Shown: piece after piece, positions 1-8,433 of the stretch
Position numbering within the stretch: position 1 is the stretch's first letter
How the letters are laid out: each line of letters starts with the position of its first letter
Source of the DNA: Candidatus Dormiibacterota bacterium
GTDB taxonomy: Bacteria > Chloroflexota > Dormibacteria > Aeolococcales > Aeolococcaceae
DNA: 64,000 nucleotides
Assembly (NCBI GenBank): GCA_003162415.1
Contig: PMOL01000004.1
Span: 516,474 to 580,473, forward strand
Reading direction: 5' to 3'
The notes under the pieces: generated by a model
The model's database searches: none
What the model was told of the DNA's origin: nothing
The model's input: the letters and a program-made list of their open reading frames with translations, nothing else
Position numbers and translations under genes: made by a program

Positions 1-507
1 CCCCATCCAGTCGTAGACCGGCCATGCGACGCGGGCGTCGAAGGTGAGCGTCACGATCGAGCCGCCGGTCTCGGGCATCAAAGGCGCGAACGCCGCCGCG
101 AGAGTTTTCAGCGAGTAGCTGCTCACGTGGAACGCGGTGCTCACTGAGCTCCACGGTGCCTCGAGGAACCCGCCGCCCAGACAGTCGGGAGGCGCGAATC
201 CGACCGCGTGGACCAGCCCGTCGACGCCGCCCCAGAGCCCCCGAACGTGCTCGGCAACCGCCTGCACCTGGGCGACGTCGGTGACGTCCATCTCGAGGAC
301 TTCGGGCACCGGCTTGAGCCGCTGCGCGCTCTTCCGGGTCAGGCTCATCGCCCTCCCGAATGACGTGAGCACCACCTCGGCGCCGGCTGCCTGAGCGGCT
401 GCGGCAATGGCGTAGGCGATGCTCCTCCGGGTCAGCACACCGGTGACGACGATTCGCTTGCCGCGGAGGAGATCGTGCAGTGGGGTCGACGGATTCTCGG
501 TACTCAC
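1..507 (-). CDS. fabI: Enoyl-ACP reductase (FabI/InhA type), C-terminus outside window
   Basis: The first 169 residues are visible; the 3' end lies off the left edge. The protein is a short-chain dehydrogenase fold that would reduce trans-2-enoyl-ACP with NADH in the last step of fatty-acid elongation. FabI-type signatures are present: GKRIVVTGV followed by RSIAYAIA (the nucleotide-binding loop typical of FabI rather than generic SDRs), VHAVGFAPP, HVSSYSLKTLA, PLMPETGGSIVTLTFD and AWPVYDWMG. The catalytic Tyr of FabI lies in the HVSSYSLK region; the Lys after YDWMG is cut off. GTG start at 507 with AAGG about 10 nt upstream. It lies 39 nt downstream of the inositol-phosphatase-like gene on the same strand and probably belongs to that operon. 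Confidence 0.85.
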   Translation of the reverse strand, partial: MSTENPSTPLHDLLRGKRIVVTGVLTRRSIAYAIAAAAQAAGAEVVLTSFGRAMSLTRKSAQRLKPVPEVLEMDVTDVAQVQAVAEHVRGLWGGVDGLVHAVGFAPPDCLGGGFLEAPWSSVSTAFHVSSYSLKTLAAAFAPLMPETGGSIVTLTFDARVAWPVYDWMG

Positions 508-517
508 AGGCGTCGTA

Positions 518-527
518 CCTTATAAGG
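518..527. promoter_or_regulatory. Perfect palindrome CCTTATAAGG upstream of fabI
   Basis: A 10-bp perfect palindrome sits 10 nt before the fabI GTG, in the 39-nt gap after the phosphatase gene. It contains TATAAG, usable as a -10 element, and is A/T-rich compared with its surroundings. It could be a promoter or a small operator. No protein can be assigned to it. Confidence 0.3.
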
Positions 528-546
528 CTCGCACCGGGATCCGCAG

Positions 547-1326
547 TTACGCAGCAACGATCTCGAGCATCGCCGTGTGCCACGCCGGCGCGCCCGCAAG
601 GATGTCGCCGCTGACGAACACCGCCTCGGGATCACCGGCCCAGTCGGTGACCACGCCACCTGCCTCGCGAACCAGCAGCGCCCCTGCCGCGATGTCCCAG
701 AGTCCGAGGCCGAGCTCGAAGTATCCGTCGAACGCGCCTGCCCCGACGTAGGCGAGGTCGAGGCTCGCCGCGCCGGCACGGCGAAGGTCCTCGAAGCGCT
801 CGAGTGCCCTGGTCATGACCGGCAGATACCGGGCAAGGCGCTCCTTGCGGCGGAATGGAAATCCGGTGGCGACCACACCCGCCCCCGGGTGAGTCGACAC
901 GGAGAGACGGCGACCCTCGCGGTCAAAGGCACCCTCGCCTTCGGCCGCGCTCCACGCCTCACCAAGAAGCGGGGCGGTCACGGCACCGATCACCGGGCGG
1001 CCGTTCTCCATCAGGGCGATGCTGACCCCGACGACCGGGAAGCCGCGCACGAAGTTGGTGGTCCCGTCGACCGGATCGATCACCCACATGCGGTCACGGC
1101 GGGTGCCGCCGGACTCCTCGGCGAGGATCGCGATATCCGGCGCGCCCGCTTGAAGCACGCGAATCGCGGCCTGCTCCGCGGAACGGTCGACCTCGGTGAC
1201 GTAGTCGCCCGCGCTCTTGACCTCGGCGGTCAGCGTGCCCGGACGCGCATGCGCCCTGACGACCAGATCCCCCGCCGCCGCCGCCGCGGCAACCGCGAGC
1301 TCACGCAGAGTGTCGCGCTGGTGCAC
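547..1326 (-). CDS. Inositol monophosphatase family protein (SuhB-like)
   Basis: A 259-aa Mg2+-dependent, Li+-sensitive phosphatase-fold enzyme. Substrates in this family include inositol-1-phosphate, fructose-1,6-bisphosphate, PAP and histidinol phosphate; the sequence does not decide between them. Metal-binding motifs are intact: AEES near residue 85, DPVDGTTNF near residue 103 and LWDIAAGALLVREAGG near residue 215. The length is normal. I chose the GTG at 1326 because it begins the conserved helix (HQRDTLRELAVAAA) and overlaps the upstream GGDEF/EAL gene by 26 nt; the reading frame stays open upstream but becomes low-complexity there. It belongs to a minus-strand operon with two c-di-GMP genes upstream and fabI downstream. 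Confidence 0.85.
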   Translation of the reverse strand: MHQRDTLRELAVAAAAAAGDLVVRAHARPGTLTAEVKSAGDYVTEVDRSAEQAAIRVLQAGAPDIAILAEESGGTRRDRMWVIDPVDGTTNFVRGFPVVGVSIALMENGRPVIGAVTAPLLGEAWSAAEGEGAFDREGRRLSVSTHPGAGVVATGFPFRRKERLARYLPVMTRALERFEDLRRAGAASLDLAYVGAGAFDGYFELGLGLWDIAAGALLVREAGGVVTDWAGDPEAVFVSGDILAGAPAWHTAMLEIVAA

Positions 1327-3316
1327 CCGGTGAGGGTACCCGCCGCGGCCGGGCAGGCTTGCGCTTGGTGGCGGCGCGTGAGGCCGGCGCGGCGCGCGTG
1401 AAGAGCGCCGGGTCGAGCCCACCCTGGCGGAGCAGCGCCTCCATCGCGTCGGCCTCGCAGGGGCGCGCGAGGTGGAACCCCTGGGCCATCCCGCAGCCGA
1501 GCTCGTTGAGTCGCTCGACCTGGAGCGGGAGCTCGACCCCCTCGGCGACCAGCGCAAGGCGGAGCGCCTCGCCGTGGCGGACCACGGTCCGGGCCAGCTC
1601 ACCGCTCGAGTTGGGATCACCGAGCTCAGCGACCAGTGGGCGAGCGATCTTGAGGATGTCGATGGGGAGGCGCCGCAGGTAGGCAAGTGAGGTGTAGCCG
1701 GTGCCGACATCGTCGATGGCGACGTGGACGCCGGCTCGCTGGAGGGCGTCGAAGATCGTGATGGCTCCTTGAAGATTCTCGAGCACGGCGTTCTCGGTCA
1801 CCTCGAGGATCAGGCACGCGGGGTCGACGTCGATCCTGGCCAGGCACCTGGTCACCCGCTCGACGAGCGCCCCGCGGCTGAGCTCCCCGGCGGCAACGTT
1901 CACCGACATCGCCAGCTCGGGGGTTGCCGGGTAGACGGTCTGCCACCGACGCAGCTGCTCGCACGCGGTGCGGATCACGTACTCCTCGATCCGCTCGATC
2001 AGCCCGGACTCCACCGCCAGGGGCAGGAAGTGCATTGGCGCGATGAGGCCGCGGACCGGGTGCTGCCAGCGCACCAGGGCCTCAGCCCCGAGGATGTTGC
2101 CGGTCCGCAACTCGATGATCGGCTGGTAGTGGAGGACGAGCTCTCCCTTGTTGAGTGCGGATTCGAGCTCCTCGGCGAGGTCGGGGTCCGCGGTCCTCGA
2201 GGTCACGCCGCCGTGGATGCGGTAGGTGGAGGAGCCGGCCTCACGTGCGTCCTGGGCTGCGGTGGTCGCGTGTCGGAGCAGGACCGCGGCGGACGTGTCC
2301 TCGGCGTTCGCGCAGGCGAGCCCGACCGATGCCTGGACCGACACCGATACCCCATCGCCGGCGATCGGTGCCGCGAGGGCCTCGACCACCCGCTGGGCGA
2401 TCAGCTCCGCCTCACGAGGGTGGAGGACCTCGGGGAGGAGCAGCGCGAATGCGTCGCCACCGAGGCGCGCCGCCGTATCGGTTCGGCGCAGGCACTCGTG
2501 AAGGCGACGCGCGACCTCGATGAGCACCGCGTCGCCGGTCGCGTGTCCGTGCTCGGCGTTGATCCGCCTGAAGTCCTCGAGGTCGACAGAGATGACGCTG
2601 ACGACGTGGCGTTCGGGGTCGCGCTCGAGCAGCGCGCGCTCGATGCGGTCGATGAAGAGGACGCGGTTGGCGAGCTGCGTGAGCGGGTCGTGAAAGGCGC
2701 GATCGGCGAGCTCGCTCTGGAGCGCGGCCAGCCTCAGCAGCGCATCGTGAAGGCGGCTGCGTTCGACGGTCAGGGCAACCAGGTTGGCGAGGTCCTGGAG
2801 GTGGCGATCGTCGGATCGGGATTCGCGACGCTCCGACGCGCGCATCCCGAGCGCCATGTACCCGACCGTGCGTGACCCATGACGCAGCGTGACGGTGACG
2901 CCTCGCGATGTCGCGAGACGCCCGCAGAGCCGCGCGACCCACGGGTCGGCTGCCGCTTCGGCGATGTGCACCACGCCATACACCGCCGGAGTCAGCGCGC
3001 CGTCCTCGTCGTCCTCGAGATCGGTCGATCGCATCACGTCGACGGGCTCGCCACCACGGACCGTGGTCCGGAAGGCGGCAGCGGTGCCGGTCTCGGGGAT
3101 GAGCGTCAGCTCGCCGCAATCAGCACCAAAACGCTGGCACGCGCGCCGCAGCACGTCGACCGACGCGACGTCGAGGTCCCGGGCCTCGAGCAGCCCAAGT
3201 GCCGCGCTGTGCAGGAACCCGAACCGCGCCTTCTCGCGGCGGACCGCCGTCCAGGAGATGCCCGCAATCGCAAGGACAACCAGAGCGAGCGCCACTCCGA
3301 GGAGCCAGAAGAACAT
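1301..3316 (-). CDS. Membrane-anchored GGDEF/EAL protein with degenerate GGDAF site
   Basis: A 671-aa c-di-GMP enzyme. One N-terminal membrane helix (FFWLLGVALALVVLAIAGI) precedes a GAF-like sensor region (about residues 30-190), a GGDEF domain (about 210-380) and an EAL domain (about 390-645). The cyclase signature reads GGDAF near residue 283, so synthesis is probably lost, but the inhibitory-site RxxD (RRTD) five residues before it is kept. The EAL domain looks active: EALVRW, NVAAGELS, EVTENA, IDDVGTGYTSL, DILKIA, AEGVE and MAQGFHL are all present. Expected role: phosphodiesterase with a c-di-GMP-binding GGDEF module. It lies 3 nt downstream of a longer paralogue, indicating a tandem duplication in one operon. 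Confidence 0.9.
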   Translation of the reverse strand: MFFWLLGVALALVVLAIAGISWTAVRREKARFGFLHSAALGLLEARDLDVASVDVLRRACQRFGADCGELTLIPETGTAAAFRTTVRGGEPVDVMRSTDLEDDEDGALTPAVYGVVHIAEAAADPWVARLCGRLATSRGVTVTLRHGSRTVGYMALGMRASERRESRSDDRHLQDLANLVALTVERSRLHDALLRLAALQSELADRAFHDPLTQLANRVLFIDRIERALLERDPERHVVSVISVDLEDFRRINAEHGHATGDAVLIEVARRLHECLRRTDTAARLGGDAFALLLPEVLHPREAELIAQRVVEALAAPIAGDGVSVSVQASVGLACANAEDTSAAVLLRHATTAAQDAREAGSSTYRIHGGVTSRTADPDLAEELESALNKGELVLHYQPIIELRTGNILGAEALVRWQHPVRGLIAPMHFLPLAVESGLIERIEEYVIRTACEQLRRWQTVYPATPELAMSVNVAAGELSRGALVERVTRCLARIDVDPACLILEVTENAVLENLQGAITIFDALQRAGVHVAIDDVGTGYTSLAYLRRLPIDILKIARPLVAELGDPNSSGELARTVVRHGEALRLALVAEGVELPLQVERLNELGCGMAQGFHLARPCEADAMEALLRQGGLDPALFTRAAPASRAATKRKPARPRRVPSPGAPARHSA

Positions 3317-3319
3317 CGG

Positions 3320-5926
3320 CTACCCGAGCAACCTGAGTGGGGCGGCATGCCGGGAGACAACCGGCTCGGCCTCCAGGCGGGTGCGATCGATGCCCCCGTG
3401 TCGAAGCAGCTGCTCGATCTCGTTGGCGGGAAGCGGATGGCAGAGGTGATAGCCCTGACCGGCCAGGCATCCGAGGCCGAGCAGGCGGGTCACCTGCGAC
3501 GCGGCTTCGATCCCCTCGGCGATGACGTGGAGCTGGAGCGCGTCCGCGATGGTGACGATGGCGCGAGTGAAGTCCTCGTCCTCACCCAATGCCAGGTCGT
3601 CGACGAAGGGCTTGGCGATCTTGAGGATGTCGACGGGAAGCCGGCGAAGGTAGCTCAACGACGAGTAGCCGGTGCCGAAGTCGTCGATGGCAACGCGAAT
3701 CCCCGCTCTGCGCAATGCCTCGAGCTTCGCGGTCACGATCGCGGTGTCCTCGACGAACATCGACTCGGTCAACTCGAGGATGAGCGTGTCCGGCGCGAGC
3801 CCGGTCTCCACGACGATGGCGAGGACGTCCTCGACGAACGTCGGCGAATTCAACTGGACCACGGAGACGTTGACGCACACGGCCAGGGGCGTCGCCTGGA
3901 GCTGCTGGAACTGCAGCGTGGTAGCGCACGACGTACGGAGGACGAACTCGCCGAGCTGCATGATCAGTCCGCTTTCCTCGGCGACCGCGATGAACTCACC
4001 TGGAGCGACGATCCCGCGCAGCGGATGATGCCAGCGCACCAGCGCCTCCACGGCGGTGATCTCACCGGTGATGAGATTGACCACCGGCTGGTAGTGCAGG
4101 ATGAACTGGTTCAGTTCCATCGCGCGCTCGAGCTCGCCGCGGAGCTTGCGCCGGTGCACGACGTCGCTCTCCATGCCGGGAGCGAAGAGCACATAGCGGT
4201 TCCTCCCCGCGCCCTTGGCGACGTACATGGCCACGTCGGCATGGCGCATGAGGCTCGTTGCGTTTGCGTCGGAGTTGTCTGCAACTGCGATGCCCAGCGA
4301 CGCGCGAACGGTCACCGACGTTCCCGAGACGGTGAACGGTTCGCTGAGCACGGCAAGAACGCGACGCGCGACCTGCTCAGCTTCGCCGGCACTGTCGACT
4401 CCCTCGATGAGCAGCGCAAACTCGTCGCCCCCGAGGCGAGCGGCGGTGTCCGGACGGCGGAGGCAACCGCGAATGCGCGCCGCGACCTCAACGAGGAGCG
4501 CGTCACCAGCCGCGTGACCGAGGGTGTCGTTGACGCCTTTGAAATCGTCGATGTCGAGGAAGATGACGGCGACGCTCGCGGCACCCTCCGCGCTGCGTCG
4601 CAGCGCCTGGTCGATGTGCTGTCCGAAAAGCGAGCGGTTGGCCAGATCCGTGAGGGAGTCGTGGTACGCCTGGTGGGTCAGCTGCTCCTGGAGCTCGGTC
4701 AGGCGTGCGATGGAGCGCTCCATGCGGCTGTTCTCGAGGATTGCGGTGGTACGCGTGGCGAGGGTACGGAACAGGCGAAGGTCGCGCTCGTCGAAGCTGC
4801 GCGCGTCGAGGTGACCGCCGACCATCAGGCTGCCGATCATTCGTGACTCCCCGCGCAGCAGCGCCACCATGGCCTCGTCGACGTTGCGCCGGCTGAGCAT
4901 CTCCGAGCTGGGATCGCCGTCCTCTCCCGCACGAACGATCACTCCGGCGGTCTCCGCTTCGAGCACGTCGTCGAGCTCGGCGAGGCCGAGCGCCACCATG
5001 ACGTCATCGGGCCGGCCGTGACGGACGGTGGTGCGGAAGGCCTTCTCCGCCGGCTGCGATGGGAATACGGTGAGCTGCGCGATCTCCGCGTGGAAGATGT
5101 CCCGTGCCCGGTTGAGAAGGAGCACGATCGAGGGCTCGAGCTCACGGCCTGCAAGGGCGTCAACTGCGCCGATCAGGAACTCGGCAGCCTCGTGGTCATA
5201 GCGTTCCCGCACCCAGGCCCGCTGGGTCATCAGCACGGTGAAGGTGACCACCGCCAGCGGGACGAGCGCGTAACGATCGACGGGAATCAAGCGCACCGCG
5301 ATCAGCCCGATGCACGTCGACACGATGGCGGCCACGTAGGCCGCTCGCAGGTGATTGGCGAGGTCAGTCCAGGTGCCGCGCTCGCGTGGGCGGAAGACCA
5401 CGGGTTCGGTTATTGCCCGTCGGAACACCACGATGGCAGTCGCCGCGATGGCCCCGAACGCGCTTCGCCATACCGGCAGGCTGGGGGGGCCCGAGATCAA
5501 ACGGAAGACCCAGATGCCGAGCGCCACGAACACCGCGAAGCGAACGATCTCGAACGCCGACTGCCAGATGGCCCATGGTCGCCGGGTCGCCACGGCGAGA
5601 GCGATGCCCACCGCATATCCACCGAGCAGCGCCGGTGGCGTCGCATGAAACAGCCCGACCACAAATGGGGCGGCGGCGAGGGTGATCGCCTGGGTCCCCC
5701 GCCGGGGACTGTCCATCGACGCCAGACGAGCCGTGATGAAGAATGCAATTGCGAATGCCCACCAGGGCAGGCTCGGCGACGAGAAGACGGGCAGGGCCGC
5801 GGCGTAGGCGGTCCACACCACCAGCGCGATCACGAGCAGCAGGGCGGCGAGAATCCACAGTCGCGCGTCTCGGCGCGTTCGCCGGTGCCAACCGACGCTC
5901 AGACGACGCTGCACGGGCGCCATCAC
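3320..5926 (-). CDS. Multi-pass membrane GGDEF/EAL protein with GAF-like domain
   Basis: An 868-aa bifunctional c-di-GMP protein. About six to eight hydrophobic segments (residues 25-240) form an integral-membrane sensor, followed by a GAF-like region (about 255-410), a GGDEF domain with intact GGDEF near residue 497 and an RxxD (RRPD) inhibitory site five residues before it, and an EAL domain with EALVRW, NVSVVQL, ELTESM, IDDFGTGYSSL, DILKIA, AEGIEA and LAGQGYHL. All catalytic residues of both domains appear present, so it may both make and degrade c-di-GMP. First gene of the minus-strand operon. The start is GTG at 5926 or the adjacent ATG at 5923. From the GAF region onward it closely resembles the downstream paralogue. 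Confidence 0.9.
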   Translation of the reverse strand: MMAPVQRRLSVGWHRRTRRDARLWILAALLLVIALVVWTAYAAALPVFSSPSLPWWAFAIAFFITARLASMDSPRRGTQAITLAAAPFVVGLFHATPPALLGGYAVGIALAVATRRPWAIWQSAFEIVRFAVFVALGIWVFRLISGPPSLPVWRSAFGAIAATAIVVFRRAITEPVVFRPRERGTWTDLANHLRAAYVAAIVSTCIGLIAVRLIPVDRYALVPLAVVTFTVLMTQRAWVRERYDHEAAEFLIGAVDALAGRELEPSIVLLLNRARDIFHAEIAQLTVFPSQPAEKAFRTTVRHGRPDDVMVALGLAELDDVLEAETAGVIVRAGEDGDPSSEMLSRRNVDEAMVALLRGESRMIGSLMVGGHLDARSFDERDLRLFRTLATRTTAILENSRMERSIARLTELQEQLTHQAYHDSLTDLANRSLFGQHIDQALRRSAEGAASVAVIFLDIDDFKGVNDTLGHAAGDALLVEVAARIRGCLRRPDTAARLGGDEFALLIEGVDSAGEAEQVARRVLAVLSEPFTVSGTSVTVRASLGIAVADNSDANATSLMRHADVAMYVAKGAGRNRYVLFAPGMESDVVHRRKLRGELERAMELNQFILHYQPVVNLITGEITAVEALVRWHHPLRGIVAPGEFIAVAEESGLIMQLGEFVLRTSCATTLQFQQLQATPLAVCVNVSVVQLNSPTFVEDVLAIVVETGLAPDTLILELTESMFVEDTAIVTAKLEALRRAGIRVAIDDFGTGYSSLSYLRRLPVDILKIAKPFVDDLALGEDEDFTRAIVTIADALQLHVIAEGIEAASQVTRLLGLGCLAGQGYHLCHPLPANEIEQLLRHGGIDRTRLEAEPVVSRHAAPLRLLG

Positions 5927-6014
5927 TTCTGGGACGACTCCGCGATAACCACCACCGCCGGGATCGTATGGCCACCGGCGCCGCCAGTCTCGTCAGCTTT
6001 GGTGACGGCTTCGT

Positions 6015-6020
6015 TACTGT
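6015..6020 (+). promoter_or_regulatory. -10 element (TACTGT), leaderless DUF72 gene
   Basis: TACTGT ends 8 nt before the ATG at 6029, and no Shine-Dalgarno lies between them. Transcription from it would begin at or next to the A of the ATG. This matches the arrangement seen at many other first genes in the window. Confidence 0.4.
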
Positions 6021-6028
6021 TTGCTCAT

Positions 6029-7015
6029 ATGGGCGCGCCGATTGCGGTCGGGACCTGCAATTGGGCCGACCACACTGACTTCTACCCCCCGGAACTGGAG
6101 CATGGACGCCGCCAGCGGGACAAGCTCTCCTACTACGCGGAGTTCTTTCCGATCGTGGAGATCGACACGACCTTCTATGGCATCCCGCGGCCGCAGGTGG
6201 TCGAAGGGTGGGTCGAGCGGACCCCTCCGCAGTTCCGTTTCAACATCAAGGCGTATCGCAGCCTCACCGGCCATGAGCGTGAGGACCGGATCCCCCGCAA
6301 GCCCACCGCAGAGGAGGAGCGTGACTTCATGGCCGCGCTCGTGCCGCTGCGATCGAGCGGCAAATTGGTGGCCGTCCACTACCAGTTCCCGCCATGGTTG
6401 ACCAACCGGCCCGAGGCTCGCGAGTGGCTTCTCGCCGCTCGGGACCGCCACCCGGACGACCTGCTCGCCATTGAATTCCGCCACCGATCGTGGTTCGATC
6501 ACGATGCGTGGCCGGCGACCGAGGACCTGCTCCGCGAGCTCGAGTGCGTCTACGTCGGCGTCGACGCTCCCCAGATCGGCTCGGCGACGGCTCCGCCGCT
6601 GCTCGCGATCACATCACCGCGGTTGTGCATCGCCCGCTTCCACGGCCGCAACCGCGAGACCTGGTACACCAGCGGGCCCACCAGCGGCGACCGGTTCAAT
6701 TACCTGTACACGCCCGCGGAGCTCGAGGAGTGGGTTCCCGCGATGCGCGCCGCGAGTGATTCCGGCGTCCCCCTCCAGGTCCTGTTGAACAACAACCGGA
6801 GCAACTACGCGGTGGTCAATGCCTTCGATTTCGGGGCGATGCTCGGGCTTGGATTGCCACGCCCGCCGGAGCCCGTTATCGCGACCCTGCGGGAGCGGGA
6901 CGGGCGCGTCCCGGACTGGGTCGAGGCGTCCACGCCCGTGGCCGCCCCGAGTCGCGACGAGCCCGACACGCCCGTCGAACGCGAAACCGGAAACCAGCTG
7001 ACCCTCTCGCTCTGA
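6029..7015 (+). CDS. DUF72 (YecE-like) family protein
   Basis: A 328-aa TIM-barrel protein of the DUF72/YecE family, whose biochemical role is not firmly established. Family hallmarks are visible: IAVGTCNWADHTDFYPPE at the N-terminus, LSYYAEFFPIVEIDTTFYG, FRFNIKAYRSLTGH, LLAIEFRHRSWF, ARFHGRNRETWY and LQVLLNNNRSNYAVVNA. The C-terminal 40 residues are Pro/Glu/Arg-rich and probably disordered. It is divergently transcribed from the GGDEF/EAL operon, with 102 nt between the starts. ATG at 6029 was chosen because it directly precedes the conserved first strand and sits 8 nt after a -10 hexamer. Confidence 0.85.
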   Translation: MGAPIAVGTCNWADHTDFYPPELEHGRRQRDKLSYYAEFFPIVEIDTTFYGIPRPQVVEGWVERTPPQFRFNIKAYRSLTGHEREDRIPRKPTAEEERDFMAALVPLRSSGKLVAVHYQFPPWLTNRPEAREWLLAARDRHPDDLLAIEFRHRSWFDHDAWPATEDLLRELECVYVGVDAPQIGSATAPPLLAITSPRLCIARFHGRNRETWYTSGPTSGDRFNYLYTPAELEEWVPAMRAASDSGVPLQVLLNNNRSNYAVVNAFDFGAMLGLGLPRPPEPVIATLRERDGRVPDWVEASTPVAAPSRDEPDTPVERETGNQLTLSL

Positions 7016-7089
7016 GGGCATCCATTTGGGGGACAATGGGTTGGGCGGCCAGGCGTATGCCTGCCGGGATTCTGTTGGAGGTCTTTGCG

Positions 7090-7344
7090 ATGGCTATGGC
7101 GTCCTCTCGACGCAACGACCGTGGGCGCCGTCCGGCGGCCAGCGGTGTCGTCATGCGCAACGAAGCCGCCACCCACGAGGTCGAGGTTTCCCGGGCTCTC
7201 AACCAGTGGGCGGTGACGGTGACCTCGCTGGCCGACAATCGGATGATCACCCAGGACTTCTTCTCGAGGCGCTGGGAAGCCGTCGCGCGAGCGGAGGATT
7301 TCGTTCGCCTGCTGAACCGCTCCGAACCGCCGCCCGGCTGGTAG
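7090..7344 (+). CDS. Small basic hypothetical protein (84 aa)
   Basis: Not recognised. The N-terminus is Arg-rich (SSRRNDRGRRP); the rest looks like a compact folded domain (HEVEVSRALNQWAVTVTSLA, then DFFSRRWEAVARAEDFVRLL). I chose ATG at 7090 because TTGGAGG lies 8 nt upstream; an in-frame ATG at 7036 would add 18 residues without a ribosome-binding site. It ends 4 nt before the convergent ogt stop, with no visible terminator between. The Trp/Phe pattern and coding composition argue for a real gene, but no function can be inferred. Confidence 0.55.
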   Translation: MAMASSRRNDRGRRPAASGVVMRNEAATHEVEVSRALNQWAVTVTSLADNRMITQDFFSRRWEAVARAEDFVRLLNRSEPPPGW

Positions 7345-7348
7345 CGCC

Positions 7349-7906
7349 TCAGCCCTTCTCCAGCGCGAGGAGCCAGCGCTTGCGAGGCAACCCGCCCCCA
7401 TAGCCGCCGATCGCGCCACCGGTCCGGACAACGCGGTGACATGGCACCACGACCGGGATCGGATTGGACCCAAGCGCGTTCCCGACTGCGCGGTAGCCTC
7501 GCGGTGTCCCGACGCCCACGGCGACATCCGCGTAGCTCTCCACCGAGCCATACGGGATCCTGGCAGTGCGCCGGAGCACCTTGCGGGCAAAGTCGCCGGT
7601 GAGCGACCAGTCGATGGGCACGTTAAAGTCGCGAAGCGTGCCGGCAAAGTATCTGTCGAGCTGACGGCGGACGGCGTCGAGGCGGCGCGGCGCGTCGAGG
7701 ATTCGAGGCGACAGCCGCGTGGCGACCTCGCCCAGAACCTCGTCGCGGTTCTCGTAGTCGAATGCAATGCGAACCAGCCCACGCGGCGTTGCCATGAGCA
7801 GCAGGGTGCCGACCGGGCTGTCCATGGTTGACACCGCCACATCGACGAGCCCCTTCGCCTCCGCGCGTTCGAGAAATCGGTTGGTCATGGCCAGGTCGAC
7901 GGTCAT
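7349..7906 (-). CDS. ogt: Methylated-DNA--protein-cysteine methyltransferase
   Basis: A 185-aa suicide DNA-repair protein that transfers the alkyl group from O6-alkylguanine or O4-alkylthymine to its own cysteine. The acceptor motif PCHRVVRTGG is at about residue 154 (Cys in PCHRV). The upstream helix-turn-helix region FARKVLRRTARIPYGSVESYADVA and the GNALGSNPIPVVV strand are typical. The N-terminal Ribonuclease-H-like domain is present. The start ATG at 7906 overlaps the stop of the ECF sigma gene (ATGA), so translation is coupled. Pairing of an alkyl-repair protein with a sigma factor suggests a DNA-damage or alkylation regulon, which is inference. Confidence 0.9.
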   Translation of the reverse strand: MTVDLAMTNRFLERAEAKGLVDVAVSTMDSPVGTLLLMATPRGLVRIAFDYENRDEVLGEVATRLSPRILDAPRRLDAVRRQLDRYFAGTLRDFNVPIDWSLTGDFARKVLRRTARIPYGSVESYADVAVGVGTPRGYRAVGNALGSNPIPVVVPCHRVVRTGGAIGGYGGGLPRKRWLLALEKG

Positions 7907-8385
7907 CGGAGCTCCCTTCTGAGTTTCTTCAATCCCTCGTGCACGCTCTGGCGCGCCGAGTCCTGGGTGGTCGACATCACCGCCGCGATCTCGGGATAGC
8001 TCTTGTCTCCGGCAAACCTCAGGACGACGGCCTTTCGCTGCTTGCTCGGGAGACCCCGAACCTGGTCCCAGAGACCATCGTCGGGCTCGGCATGCGTGTC
8101 GACCACGGCGCCGGGATCGGGATCGGCGACCGGCGATGGCCGGCGAGCTCGGGCGCGGTGGGCGTCGATGGCCTTGCGCCGCGCGATGGTGAGCAACCAG
8201 CCGCGCAGGTTGGAGCCGTCCCCGAGCCTCGGATAGGCGCGGAGCGCGCTCAGCATCGTCTCCTGGAAGCAGTCCTCGGCCTCGGACACGCCGACCGCAC
8301 CGTTGAGAAAGGTCAGCACCGCATTGGCGTGCTTTTCGAACACGAACTGGAACGGAGGCAGCGCCGTCGCTTTCACAGTGCTCAC
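7903..8385 (-). CDS. ECF-type RNA polymerase sigma factor
   Basis: A 160-aa sigma-70 family factor of the extracytoplasmic-function type. Region 2 (about residues 12-80) includes FVFEKHANAVLTFL, EAEDCFQETMLSALRAY and NLRGWLLTIARRKAIDAHR. A short acidic/Pro linker follows, then region 4 (about 105-158) with LPSKQRKAVVLRFAGDKSYPEIAAV and a helix-turn-helix. No anti-sigma gene is adjacent; instead the next gene is ogt, overlapping by 4 nt. GTG start at 8385. A second in-frame GTG lies three codons later. The gene follows the glutaredoxin-PDZ gene by 48 nt and may be the third member of a helicase-led operon. Confidence 0.88.
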   Translation of the reverse strand: MSTVKATALPPFQFVFEKHANAVLTFLNGAVGVSEAEDCFQETMLSALRAYPRLGDGSNLRGWLLTIARRKAIDAHRARARRPSPVADPDPGAVVDTHAEPDDGLWDQVRGLPSKQRKAVVLRFAGDKSYPEIAAVMSTTQDSARQSVHEGLKKLRRELR

Positions 8386-8433
8386 TGCATACCAAACGCC
8401 GGGCCCGCCGCGGGTGTGAGCCGGTTGCGCCCG

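Noticed and set aside
119-134. CTCACGTGGAAC as a parS half-site
   Set aside because: Only one arm matches and it is in fabI coding sequence, 43 kb from parAB.
2879-4846. Long plus-strand open frame (655 codons) opposite the GGDEF/EAL genes
   Set aside because: Its translation is low-complexity (Arg/Gly/Asp/Val-rich) without domain motifs. It mirrors the antisense of two well-supported GGDEF/EAL genes; high GC content keeps antisense frames open.
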